A stretch of DNA of 64,000 nucleotides, taken from contig NZ_CP047954.1 of the NCBI RefSeq assembly GCF_014279895.1, positions 62,001-126,000 on the forward strand. The letters run 5' to 3'. A program made the position numbers and the translations under genes. A model generated the notes under the pieces. That model was not told the DNA's origin. It saw nothing but the letters and a program-made list of their open reading frames with translations, and did no database searches. Source of the DNA: Synechococcus sp. M16.1. Its GTDB lineage: Bacteria > Cyanobacteriota > Cyanobacteriia > PCC-6307 > Cyanobiaceae. Positions 57,548 through 64,000 of this stretch are shown in pieces (position 1 is the first letter of the stretch; each line of letters opens with the position of its first letter).

Positions 57548-57925
57548 TCAGAAGGGGATGTCCTCATCGGAGGCCTGGCCGCCAAAGCTGCCTGCGGCCT
57601 CCTGGTTGTCCCGTTTGGAGCCGAGCAGTTCGAGCCGATCCACACGGACCACGGGCTTGCTGCGCTCTTCGCCGCTGGCACGGTCGGTCCAGCGGTCCAG
57701 CTTGAAGCTGCCGATGATGCCGAGCAAGGAGCCCTTCTTCACGTAATCCGCAGCAACCTGGGCCTGCTTGCCCCAGATCTCGAGGTTGAACCAGTCGGGT
57801 TCATCGTCGCGGCTGCGACGGTTCACCGCCATGGTGAGGTTGGCCACCATGCTGCCGGACTCGAAGTAACGCACTTCGGGATCGCGGCCGGCACGGCCGA
57901 CGAGGGTGACGGAATTAACGCCCAT
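57548..57925 (-). CDS. ssb: Single-stranded DNA-binding protein
   Basis: Coats single-stranded DNA in replication and repair. The 125 residues hold an OB-fold domain (VNSVTLVGRAGRDPEVRYFESG, WFNLEIWGKQAQVAADYVKKG, RVDRLELLGSK) and a short Gly-rich linker ending in the acidic tip DEDIPF that recruits partner proteins. The linker is very short for a bacterial SSB, as usual in cyanobacteria. I chose ATG at 57925 (MGVNSV) because GGAG lies 11 nt upstream; an ATG at 57955 would add ten residues. Confidence 0.93.
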   Translation of the reverse strand: MGVNSVTLVGRAGRDPEVRYFESGSMVANLTMAVNRRSRDDEPDWFNLEIWGKQAQVAADYVKKGSLLGIIGSFKLDRWTDRASGEERSKPVVRVDRLELLGSKRDNQEAAGSFGGQASDEDIPF

Positions 57926-57968
57926 AGACAATTCATCTCCTGAATTTGGATTCATGATGCGGCACCGG

Positions 57969-58000
57969 TTGGGTGACTGCTTTTAAGGAGTTCCACCCAA
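57969..58000. promoter_or_regulatory. Inverted repeat in the ssb-mreB divergent region
   Basis: TTGGGTG (57969-57975) and CACCCAA (57994-58000) are perfect 7-bp arms separated by 18 bp. They lie between the divergent starts of ssb and mreB and could be an operator or leader hairpin. Confidence 0.3.
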
Positions 58001-58037
58001 GCCGCTGGGTGTAACAGGCAACCGCTGAGAACGCCCC

Positions 58038-58043
58038 TATGAT
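58038..58043 (+). promoter_or_regulatory. Likely -10 element of the mreBCD operon
   Basis: TATGAT matches the -10 consensus closely and lies 18 bp before the mreB GTG. No good -35 box is seen at the usual spacing. Confidence 0.35.
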
Positions 58044-58061
58044 CCGGCGGTCTTAATTGCG

Positions 58062-59120
58062 GTGTCTGTGTTCTTTCGTCGTTTCCAGCTGTCGCGCGAC
58101 ATCGGCATCGACCTGGGCACCGCCAACACCCTGATCTACGTTTCCGGCCGGGGAATCGTGCTGCAGGAGCCATCAGTGGTGGCTCTTGATCTCGAGCGTG
58201 GCACCACCATGGCTGTGGGCGATGAAGCCAAATTGATGCTCGGCCGCACGCCTGGAAACATCCGGGCCGTTCGTCCGCTGCGTGATGGGGTGATCGCGGA
58301 TTTCGATGCCGCTGAGCAAATGCTCAAAACCTTCATCACCAAGGGCAATGAGGGCCGCGGCATCATGGCCCCACGTCTGGTGGTGGGCATCCCCAGTGGC
58401 GTGACGGGTGTGGAGCGTCGCGCCGTCCGTGAAGCCGGGATGGCTGGGGCGCGCGAGGTTCACCTGATTGATGAGCCGGTGGCAGCTGCCATCGGTGCTG
58501 GCCTTCCGGTCACTGAGCCTGTTGGGACGATGATTGTTGATATCGGCGGCGGCACTACTGAGGTGGCGGTGTTGAGCCTGGGCGGAACGGTGCTGAGTGA
58601 ATCCGTCCGCGTTGCCGGCGATGAGATCAGCGACTCCATCAGCGTCTACCTCAAAAAGGTGCACAACATGGTGGTGGGTGAGCGCACGGCCGAGGAAATC
58701 AAGATCCGCATCGGCTCCGCCTTCCCCGACGACGAGTTCGATCAGCAGTCCATGGATGTGCGGGGTCTCCACCTGCTCTCCGGTTTGCCGCGCACCATCA
58801 ATCTCAAGGCCGGTGATCTGCGGGAAGCCATCGCCGAACCGCTCAATGTGATTGTGGAAGCGGTGAAGCGCACCCTGGAGCGCACACCCCCTGAGCTGGC
58901 GGCCGACATCGTGGATCGCGGCATCATGCTGGCTGGCGGTGGTGCGTTGGTGCGGGGCATCAGCGACCTGATCAGCCATGAGACCGGCATCTTTGTGCAC
59001 ATCGCCGAAGACCCACTGCTCTGCGTGGTGAACGGATGTGGTCAGGTGCTGGAGGATTGGAAACGCCTGCAGCGGGTGGTCGACACCCCCGAATTCGTCC
59101 GCGCTGCGGCAGGCGTCTGA
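58062..59120 (+). CDS. mreB: Rod-shape-determining protein MreB
   Basis: Actin-like ATPase that forms membrane-bound filaments guiding peptidoglycan synthesis. The 352 residues carry the phosphate-1 loop DIGIDLGTANTLIY, the phosphate-2 loop DIGGGTTEVAVLSLGG, and the adenosine-binding LAGGGALVRGI. GTG at 58062 is used here; GTG at 58068 (MFFRRFQLSRD) is nearly as good. It opens the operon mreB-mreC-mreD, 4 bp before mreC. Confidence 0.96.
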   Translation: MSVFFRRFQLSRDIGIDLGTANTLIYVSGRGIVLQEPSVVALDLERGTTMAVGDEAKLMLGRTPGNIRAVRPLRDGVIADFDAAEQMLKTFITKGNEGRGIMAPRLVVGIPSGVTGVERRAVREAGMAGAREVHLIDEPVAAAIGAGLPVTEPVGTMIVDIGGGTTEVAVLSLGGTVLSESVRVAGDEISDSISVYLKKVHNMVVGERTAEEIKIRIGSAFPDDEFDQQSMDVRGLHLLSGLPRTINLKAGDLREAIAEPLNVIVEAVKRTLERTPPELAADIVDRGIMLAGGGALVRGISDLISHETGIFVHIAEDPLLCVVNGCGQVLEDWKRLQRVVDTPEFVRAAAGV

Positions 59121-59124
59121 AGTC

Positions 59125-59871
59125 ATGGCCCCGACGCTCCGTCCCGGCAAGAGCCGCTGGCGCGGATTGGGGCAACTCACCCCCTGGCTGCTGCTTGTGG
59201 CCGGGCTGTTGATGGTGCGTCTGAGCAAGGGCGCTGGTTTCAGCGATGCCTATGCCCTGCTCAGCCGTCCGTTCTGGCCTGGGTCTGCCCAGCGGGAATG
59301 GGTCATGGCTGCAGCGGATTTGGAGGAGCGCTCTCGCCTGCAGCTGCTGGAAGAGGACAACCGGCGCTTGCGCACTCTGCTGGAGCTCAAGCAACAAGGA
59401 TCAGCGCAAGGAAAAGTCTCGGCTGCAGTGATCTCCCGCTCGCCGCGGGGATGGTGGCAGCAATTGCAACTGGGCAAGGGCTCGCTGCAGGGCATCGGTC
59501 GGAGCGATGCGGTTCTTGGCCCCGGCGGTTTGGTGGGTCGCATCGACAGTGTCACCCCCGCCACGGCGCGGGTGAAGTTGCTCACCGCCCCGGGCCATGA
59601 GATCGGCGTCTGGCTGCCCCGCAGCCGCCGTCATGGGTTGCTGGTGGGCCGCGGCAACAGCCGTCTGTCGCTTCGTTTCATCGACAAGGACCCCAACGTG
59701 CGGCCAGGGGATCTTGTGGCCACGTCCCCGGCCAGCACCCTGTTGCCCCCCAACGTGCCGGTGGGGGTGATCCAGTCGGTGGACGAACAGGCTGTTCCTG
59801 CACCGGTCGCTGTGGTGCAGTTGATCGCAGCACCGGAGGCGATCGACTGGGTGCAAGTGCAGACCCGTTGA
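59125..59871 (+). CDS. mreC: Rod-shape-determining protein MreC
   Basis: Membrane-anchored periplasmic scaffold of the elongation complex. The 248-residue protein has a short cytoplasmic tail, one membrane helix (PWLLLVAGLLMVRL), a coiled coil (LEERSRLQLLEEDNRRLRTL), and two beta-barrel domains (GPGGLVGRIDSVTPATARV, LLVGRGNSRLSLRFID). The start is ATG at 59125, 4 bp after mreB, in a different frame from the longer upstream ORF. mreD begins 14 bp downstream. Confidence 0.92.
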   Translation: MAPTLRPGKSRWRGLGQLTPWLLLVAGLLMVRLSKGAGFSDAYALLSRPFWPGSAQREWVMAAADLEERSRLQLLEEDNRRLRTLLELKQQGSAQGKVSAAVISRSPRGWWQQLQLGKGSLQGIGRSDAVLGPGGLVGRIDSVTPATARVKLLTAPGHEIGVWLPRSRRHGLLVGRGNSRLSLRFIDKDPNVRPGDLVATSPASTLLPPNVPVGVIQSVDEQAVPAPVAVVQLIAAPEAIDWVQVQTR

Positions 59872-59885
59872 GATGAACCACTGAA

Positions 59886-60395
59886 ATGACGCGTCTGCAC
59901 CGCCAACCGATCTGTGTGGCCTCAGCCTTGGTGGTGCCGTTTCTCGCCCTGGCGTCGCCGCCTTGGTTGGCCATCGATGGGGTTGGGCCTGCCTGGGCCG
60001 TTCTCTGGCTGTTGCCCTGGGCTCTCGTGGATGGTCCGTTGTCGGGGGCGTTGTCGGGTGTGGCGTTGGGGCTGGTGCTGGATGGTCTCAATCTGGGCGG
60101 TGTCAGTCAGGTGCCGGCGTTGCTGTTGCTGGGCTGGTGGTGGGGACGGCTGGGGCGGCGTGCAGCGCCGATCCAGCGCAGCCTGAATCTGGGCTTGTTG
60201 GCCTGGCTCGGGTCCGTGGGTCTTGGTTTGTCGTTGATCCTTCAGCTCTGGTGGCGTCAAGGAGGAGTGTTGGATCCCCTCACCCAGAGCTGGGGCCTGC
60301 AGACCCTCTGGTGCCAGGCCCTGGTGACGGGTTTGCTGGCGCCGGTGTTGGTGTCGTTGCAGTTGCTGCTCTGGCGCAGGAGGGTTCCCTCATGA
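59886..60395 (+). CDS. mreD: Rod-shape-determining protein MreD
   Basis: A 169-residue membrane protein with five hydrophobic helices and repeated small-residue patterns (GPLSGALSGVALGLVLDGL). MreD works with MreC and RodA in cell elongation. Sequence conservation is low, so identification leans on size, topology and position after mreC. The stop overlaps the next start in ATGA. Confidence 0.85.
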   Translation: MTRLHRQPICVASALVVPFLALASPPWLAIDGVGPAWAVLWLLPWALVDGPLSGALSGVALGLVLDGLNLGGVSQVPALLLLGWWWGRLGRRAAPIQRSLNLGLLAWLGSVGLGLSLILQLWWRQGGVLDPLTQSWGLQTLWCQALVTGLLAPVLVSLQLLLWRRRVPS

Positions 60396-61699
60396 GGCTG
60401 ACGCGTCGGGATCTGCTGCTGGGGACAGCGGCGATGGGACTGGCGGCTTGCGGCCCGAGGACCCCACAGACCAGGGCCCTGGAGTTGTGGACCCTGCAAT
60501 TGGCTCCCAAGTTCAACCCCTATTTCGCCGATGTTCTGGGGGCCTGGGGCGGCGTCCATCCCGATGCGCCTGTGCGCTGGACGGATCTTCCCTGGGGGTC
60601 CGTGGAACGCAAGTTGTTGGCGGCGGTGTTTGCGCGCACGGCCCCGGATGTGGTGAACCTCAATCCGCCCTTCGCGGCCAATCTGGCCAGCAAGGGGGGA
60701 CTGGCTGACTTGACCCCGCTGCTGCCGGCTGCTGCCGCTGGCCGTTATCTGCCCTCGGTGTGGCAGGCCTGCCGTGACCCCGATGCCGGGCAGATCGCTG
60801 TGCCCTGGTACCTCACGGTGCGGCTGAGCCTGGTGAACCGGGCGCTGTTGGATCAAGCCGGCATTGCTGCTCCGCCCAGCCGCTGGGAGCAGGTGCCGGC
60901 CTTCGCCCGTCGGATCCGCGAGCGCACGGGTCGTTATGGCTTGTTTCTCACCACCGTTCCGGACGACTCGGCCGAGCTCCTGGAAACCCTGGTGCAGATG
61001 GGAGTGACCCTGCTGGATTCCCAACGCAGGGCCGCCTTCGACAGCCCTGCGGGGTTCCGGGCCTTTCGTTTCTGGAGTGATCTCTACCGGGAGGGGTTGT
61101 TGCCCCGGGAGGTGGTGAGTCAGGGGCAACGTCGGGCGATCGAGTTGTTCCAGAGCGGTGATCTGGCCCTGGCGGCCACGGGGGCGGAATTCCTGCGCAG
61201 CATTCAGACCAATGCGCCCGGGGTGGCCGCGGTGACAGAGCCCCATGCCCCAGTGACCGGTGCCGATGGCACAGCCAATGTGGCTCTGATGACGTTGGCA
61301 GTGCCGCGTCAGAGCCAGCGCGCCCAGAAGGCTGTGGATCTTGCGCTGTTCCTGACCAATGCTGATCAACAGGCGCGCTTCGCGGCTGAGGCCCGGGTGT
61401 TGCCGTCGTCGTTGGAGGCCTTGGCCCGGGTGCGCGCTGAATTGGAGGATCAGGCGCCTGCCACGGCCGAGGAGCGTCAGATTCGCCAGGCCCGTTTGTT
61501 GTCGGCCAGCACGTTGGAACGAGCCAGGGTGTTGGTGCCGGCGCTGCCGGGGATCAAGCGCCTGCAGAAGATCATCTACACCCAGATGCAGCGGGCGATG
61601 TTGGCCCAGGTCAGCCCTGAGCAGGCCCTAACAGCGGCGGCATCGGAATGGAACCGTTACGCCCGTTCGCGCTGGCCTGAGGGCGCCGGCAATTCTTAA
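60392..61699 (+). CDS. ABC transporter solute-binding lipoprotein, probably sugar type
   Basis: A 435-residue family-1 extracellular solute-binding protein. The N-terminus MRLTRRDLLLGTAAMGLAAC has an RRD signal region and a lipobox (LAAC), so it is probably lipid-anchored outside the membrane. It continues with LELWTLQLAPKFNPYF and the VPWYLTVRLSLVNRALLDQAGI segment typical of sugar-binding proteins. No permease or ATPase is nearby. The start is ATG at 60392 (ATGA overlap with mreD). It is cotranscribed with mreBCD, which is unusual and may hint at a link to envelope growth. Confidence 0.85.
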   Translation: MRLTRRDLLLGTAAMGLAACGPRTPQTRALELWTLQLAPKFNPYFADVLGAWGGVHPDAPVRWTDLPWGSVERKLLAAVFARTAPDVVNLNPPFAANLASKGGLADLTPLLPAAAAGRYLPSVWQACRDPDAGQIAVPWYLTVRLSLVNRALLDQAGIAAPPSRWEQVPAFARRIRERTGRYGLFLTTVPDDSAELLETLVQMGVTLLDSQRRAAFDSPAGFRAFRFWSDLYREGLLPREVVSQGQRRAIELFQSGDLALAATGAEFLRSIQTNAPGVAAVTEPHAPVTGADGTANVALMTLAVPRQSQRAQKAVDLALFLTNADQQARFAAEARVLPSSLEALARVRAELEDQAPATAEERQIRQARLLSASTLERARVLVPALPGIKRLQKIIYTQMQRAMLAQVSPEQALTAAASEWNRYARSRWPEGAGNS

Positions 61700-61791
61700 A
61701 ACAATCGGTAAACCGGCTGCGCGCCAGGGTGTTTGCGTCGGTGTCCAGGCCCTGACCAGTAAGGTTGCAGCTCGTTAAGGGTTTGATTCGG

Positions 61792-62552
61792 ATGACGGGC
61801 GACCTGCCCTCACAACCGAAAGCGACCATCCTTGTCGTTGATGACGAGGCTGCAGTCCGGCGCGTCTTGGTGATGCGCCTGCAGCTCTCGGGTTACCGCG
61901 TCATCTGTGCTGAGGACGGTGAACAGGCCCTGGAGATGTTCCACAACGAGTCCCCCGACCTGGTGGTGCTCGATGTGATGCTGCCCAAGCTGGATGGCTT
62001 TGCCGTCTGCCGCCGCTTGCGGGCTGAACCTGCGTGCCGATCATTTTCCTCTCCGCGGTTGAAGCGATCTCGGAGCGGGTGGCTGGCCTGGATCTGGGTG
62101 CCGACGACTACCTGCCCAAGCCCTTCAGCCCCAAGGAACTCGAGGCACGCATTGCCACGATTCTGCGCCGGGTGGGCCGGGGCAATGCGGTTGTTGAAAG
62201 CCGCGAACTGCCCACAGGACAGGGTGTTTTGCGTTTGGGCGATTTGGTGGTGGACACCAACCGACGCCAGGTCACCCGTGGATCGGAGCGCATCAACCTC
62301 ACTTATACGGAGTTCAGCCTGCTGGAGTTGCTGTTCCGCGATCCCGGCCATGTGGTGCCACGGGCTGAAATCCTCGAGCAGCTCTGGGGTTATCCCCCTC
62401 GCCGTGCAGCCGATCTGCGCGTGGTGGATGTCTACGTGGCGCGTTTGCGAGGAAAACTGGAGCCTGACCCTCGCAATCCCGAGCTGATCCTCACGGTGCG
62501 CGGCATTGGTTACGCCTCCCAGCGCATGGGCGAAGCCTCCGCTGCCGGTTGA
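61792..62552 (+). pseudogene. OmpR-family response regulator (RpaB-like) with a one-base frameshift
   Basis: A two-component response regulator of the cyanobacterial RpaB/Ycf27 type. The first part (from ATG 61792: ATILVVDDEAAVRRVL, LVVLDVMLPKLDG with the phosphoacceptor Asp) runs to RRLRAEPA near 62033. The rest continues one frame over (VPIIFLSAVEAISERVAGLDLG from 62034, KPFSPKELEARI, and the winged-helix domain TYTEFSLLELLF, YVARLRGKLEPDP). A single base lost at 62028-62034 explains this; adding it gives 253 residues. Without it the receiver is truncated and the DNA-binding part lost. Regulators of this group are often essential, so a sequencing error is quite possible. lysS follows after 44 bp. 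Confidence 0.85.
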
Positions 62553-62596
62553 CCAACCCGCGGGCGGGCAGGATGGCGCCCGACTGACCTGCTGCT

Positions 62597-64000
62597 GTGT
62601 CTGAGCTACGCGACACCCGTCTGGAAAAAGCCAAGACCTTGGAAGAGCTGGGGCAGGGCCCCTATGCCCTCACCTTCAGTCCCAGCCATCGCATGGCTGA
62701 GCTGCAGGAGACCCATGCCGATCTGCCCAAGGGGGAAGAGCGGGACGTCAGCGTTTCCGTGGCGGGACGGGTGATGACCCGCCGGGTGATGGGAAAGCTG
62801 GCCTTTTTCACCCTGGCGGATGAGACGGGCTCCATTCAGCTGTTCCTGGAGAAGGCGGGTCTCGAGGCCCAGCAGGAGGGCTGGTTCAAACAGATCACCA
62901 CGCTGGTGGACAGTGGCGACTGGCTTGGGGTGAGCGGCACCCTGCGTCGCACCGACCGTGGCGAGCTGTCGGTGAAAGTGAGCGATTGGCGCATGCTCAC
63001 CAAGGCGCTGCAGCCCCTTCCCGACAAGTGGCATGGTCTGGCCGACGTGGAGAAGCGCTACCGCCAGCGCTATCTGGATCTGGTGGTCTCCCCCGACAGC
63101 CGTGAGACCTTTCGTCGCCGCGCTCGCCTGGTGAGCGGCATTCGCCGCTGGCTCGATCAGCGTGATTTTCTCGAGATCGAGACCCCCGTGCTGCAGAGCG
63201 AACCCGGTGGTGCAGATGCTCGGCCGTTCGAGACCCACCACAACGCTCTCGACCTGCCCCTCACCCTGCGGATTGCGACGGAACTGCACCTGAAGCGCCT
63301 GGTGGTGGGTGGCTTTGAGCGGGTGTATGAGCTTGGCCGGATCTTCCGAAATGAAGGGGTCAGCACCCGCCACAACCCCGAGTTCACCTCGGTGGAGATT
63401 TATCAGGCCTACAGCGATTACCTCGGGATGATGGAGCTCACCGAGCAGATGGTCAGCGCGGTGTGCCAGGAGGTCTGCGGAATGACCACCATCACCTATC
63501 AGGGCACCGAGATCGATCTGGCTCCGCCGTGGCGGCGCGCCACCATGCATGAGCTTGTGCAGGACGCGACGGGGCTTGATTTCAACAGCTTCAGCAGCCG
63601 CGAGGAGGCGGCTGCGGCGATGACCGCCAAGTGCATGCATGCGCCTGAGCTGGCGGACTCGGTGGGCCGTCTGCTCAACGAAGCCTTTGAGCAAGCGGTG
63701 GAGACAACCCTGATTCAGCCCACCTTTGTTACCGATTACCCGGTGGAGATTTCGCCCCTGGCCCGGCCCCATCGGAGCAAGCCCGGCTTGGTGGAACGCT
63801 TTGAGTTGTTCATCGTCGGCCGTGAGCACGCCAATGCCTTCAGTGAGCTCACCGATCCCGTGGATCAACGCCAGCGCCTTGAGGCTCAGCAGGCGCGCAA
63901 GGCGGCGGGTGATTTGGAGGCCCAGGGGTTGGACGAGGATTTCGTCACGGCCCTGGAGGTGGGCATGCCCCCCACCGGAGGTCTGGGGATCGGCATCGAC
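62597..64000 (+). CDS. lysS: Lysyl-tRNA synthetase, class II; 3' end outside window
   Basis: Charges tRNA-Lys. The start is GTG at 62597 ([19 protein letters not shown]) and 468 codons are visible without a stop. They include the N-terminal OB-fold anticodon-binding domain ([19 protein letters not shown]), class II motif 1 and motif 2 ([22 protein letters not shown]) and the beginning of motif 3 ([13 protein letters not shown]). Family length is about 490-510 residues, so roughly 30-40 codons are missing. It is cotranscribed with, or just after, the response regulator. Confidence 0.96.
   Translation, partial: MSELRDTRLEKAKTLEELGQGPYALTFSPSHRMAELQETHADLPKGEERDVSVSVAGRVMTRRVMGKLAFFTLADETGSIQLFLEKAGLEAQQEGWFKQITTLVDSGDWLGVSGTLRRTDRGELSVKVSDWRMLTKALQPLPDKWHGLADVEKRYRQRYLDLVVSPDSRETFRRRARLVSGIRRWLDQRDFLEIETPVLQSEPGGADARPFETHHNALDLPLTLRIATELHLKRLVVGGFERVYELGRIFRNEGVSTRHNPEFTSVEIYQAYSDYLGMMELTEQMVSAVCQEVCGMTTITYQGTEIDLAPPWRRATMHELVQDATGLDFNSFSSREEAAAAMTAKCMHAPELADSVGRLLNEAFEQAVETTLIQPTFVTDYPVEISPLARPHRSKPGLVERFELFIVGREHANAFSELTDPVDQRQRLEAQQARKAAGDLEAQGLDEDFVTALEVGMPPTGGLGIGID

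Noticed and set aside
58173-59228. 351-codon minus-strand frame opposite mreB
   Set aside because: Antisense shadow of mreB without domain similarity.

Overview
The window is a GC-rich cyanobacterial chromosome segment that looks like marine Synechococcus. The evidence is PsbZ, a Ycf23 (DUF561) protein, a PlmA-type GntR regulator, an aspartokinase with four ACT domains, an RpaB-like response regulator, a group-2 sigma factor, and tight gene packing with many ATGA/GTGA overlaps. No rRNA, CRISPR array, transposase or prophage is visible. One tRNA, tRNA-Gly(GCC), is present.

Layout. 1-13.5 kb is housekeeping: RNase J (5' end outside the window), a frameshifted TPR-like gene, lysC, holA, cobH, tilS, ycf23, psbZ, ribH, mutS, a GNAT acetyltransferase and uvrB. 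From tRNA-Gly at 13.67 kb to about 22.2 kb lies an accessory block: a membrane phosphosugar transferase, a small sulfotransferase, an RTX-type repeat protein, and a type I secretion set (HlyD-like fusion protein, ABC exporter, parvulin-like PPIase). secA follows. 25.1-39.9 kb is a surface-glycan locus: a Wzm/Wzt-type ABC exporter, at least five glycosyltransferase modules, a sulfotransferase-glycosyltransferase fusion, and a four-gene carbamoyltransferase / SxtJ-like / SxtK-like / SGNH-hydrolase module with the gene order of sxtI-J-K-L. 40-64 kb is mostly core: cysE, plmA, a dienelactone hydrolase, infC, miaA, gyrB, a paired CrcB/Fluc fluoride channel, mgtE, a sigma factor, mutY, a PfkB kinase, tsaE, ahcY, dedA, ssb, mreBCD, a solute-binding lipoprotein, a response regulator, and lysS (3' end outside). 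An AT-richer acyltransferase gene interrupts this at 47.5-48.6 kb.

How the genes work together. The 25-40 kb locus can plausibly assemble a glycan on a lipid carrier, export it through Wzm/Wzt, and decorate it with sulfate and carbamoyl (perhaps also acyl) groups. The 13.9 kb phosphosugar transferase could prime such a glycan. The type I secretion set sits with its likely substrate, the RTX repeat protein. mreBCD controls cell shape.

Most notable observations. (1) An sxtIJKL-like modification module inside a glycan locus, including a 53-residue gene that is easy to miss. (2) A GT2 enzyme whose N-terminal membrane domain resembles that of the phosphosugar transferase 15 kb away. (3) Three reading-frame lesions: an in-frame TAA in hlyD, a one-base deletion in the response regulator, and a one-base insertion in the TPR-like gene. 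(4) Hairpins that coincide with translation starts, at dedA and at the small sulfotransferase. (5) A perfect 11+11 bp interrupted palindrome inside the dienelactone hydrolase reading frame.
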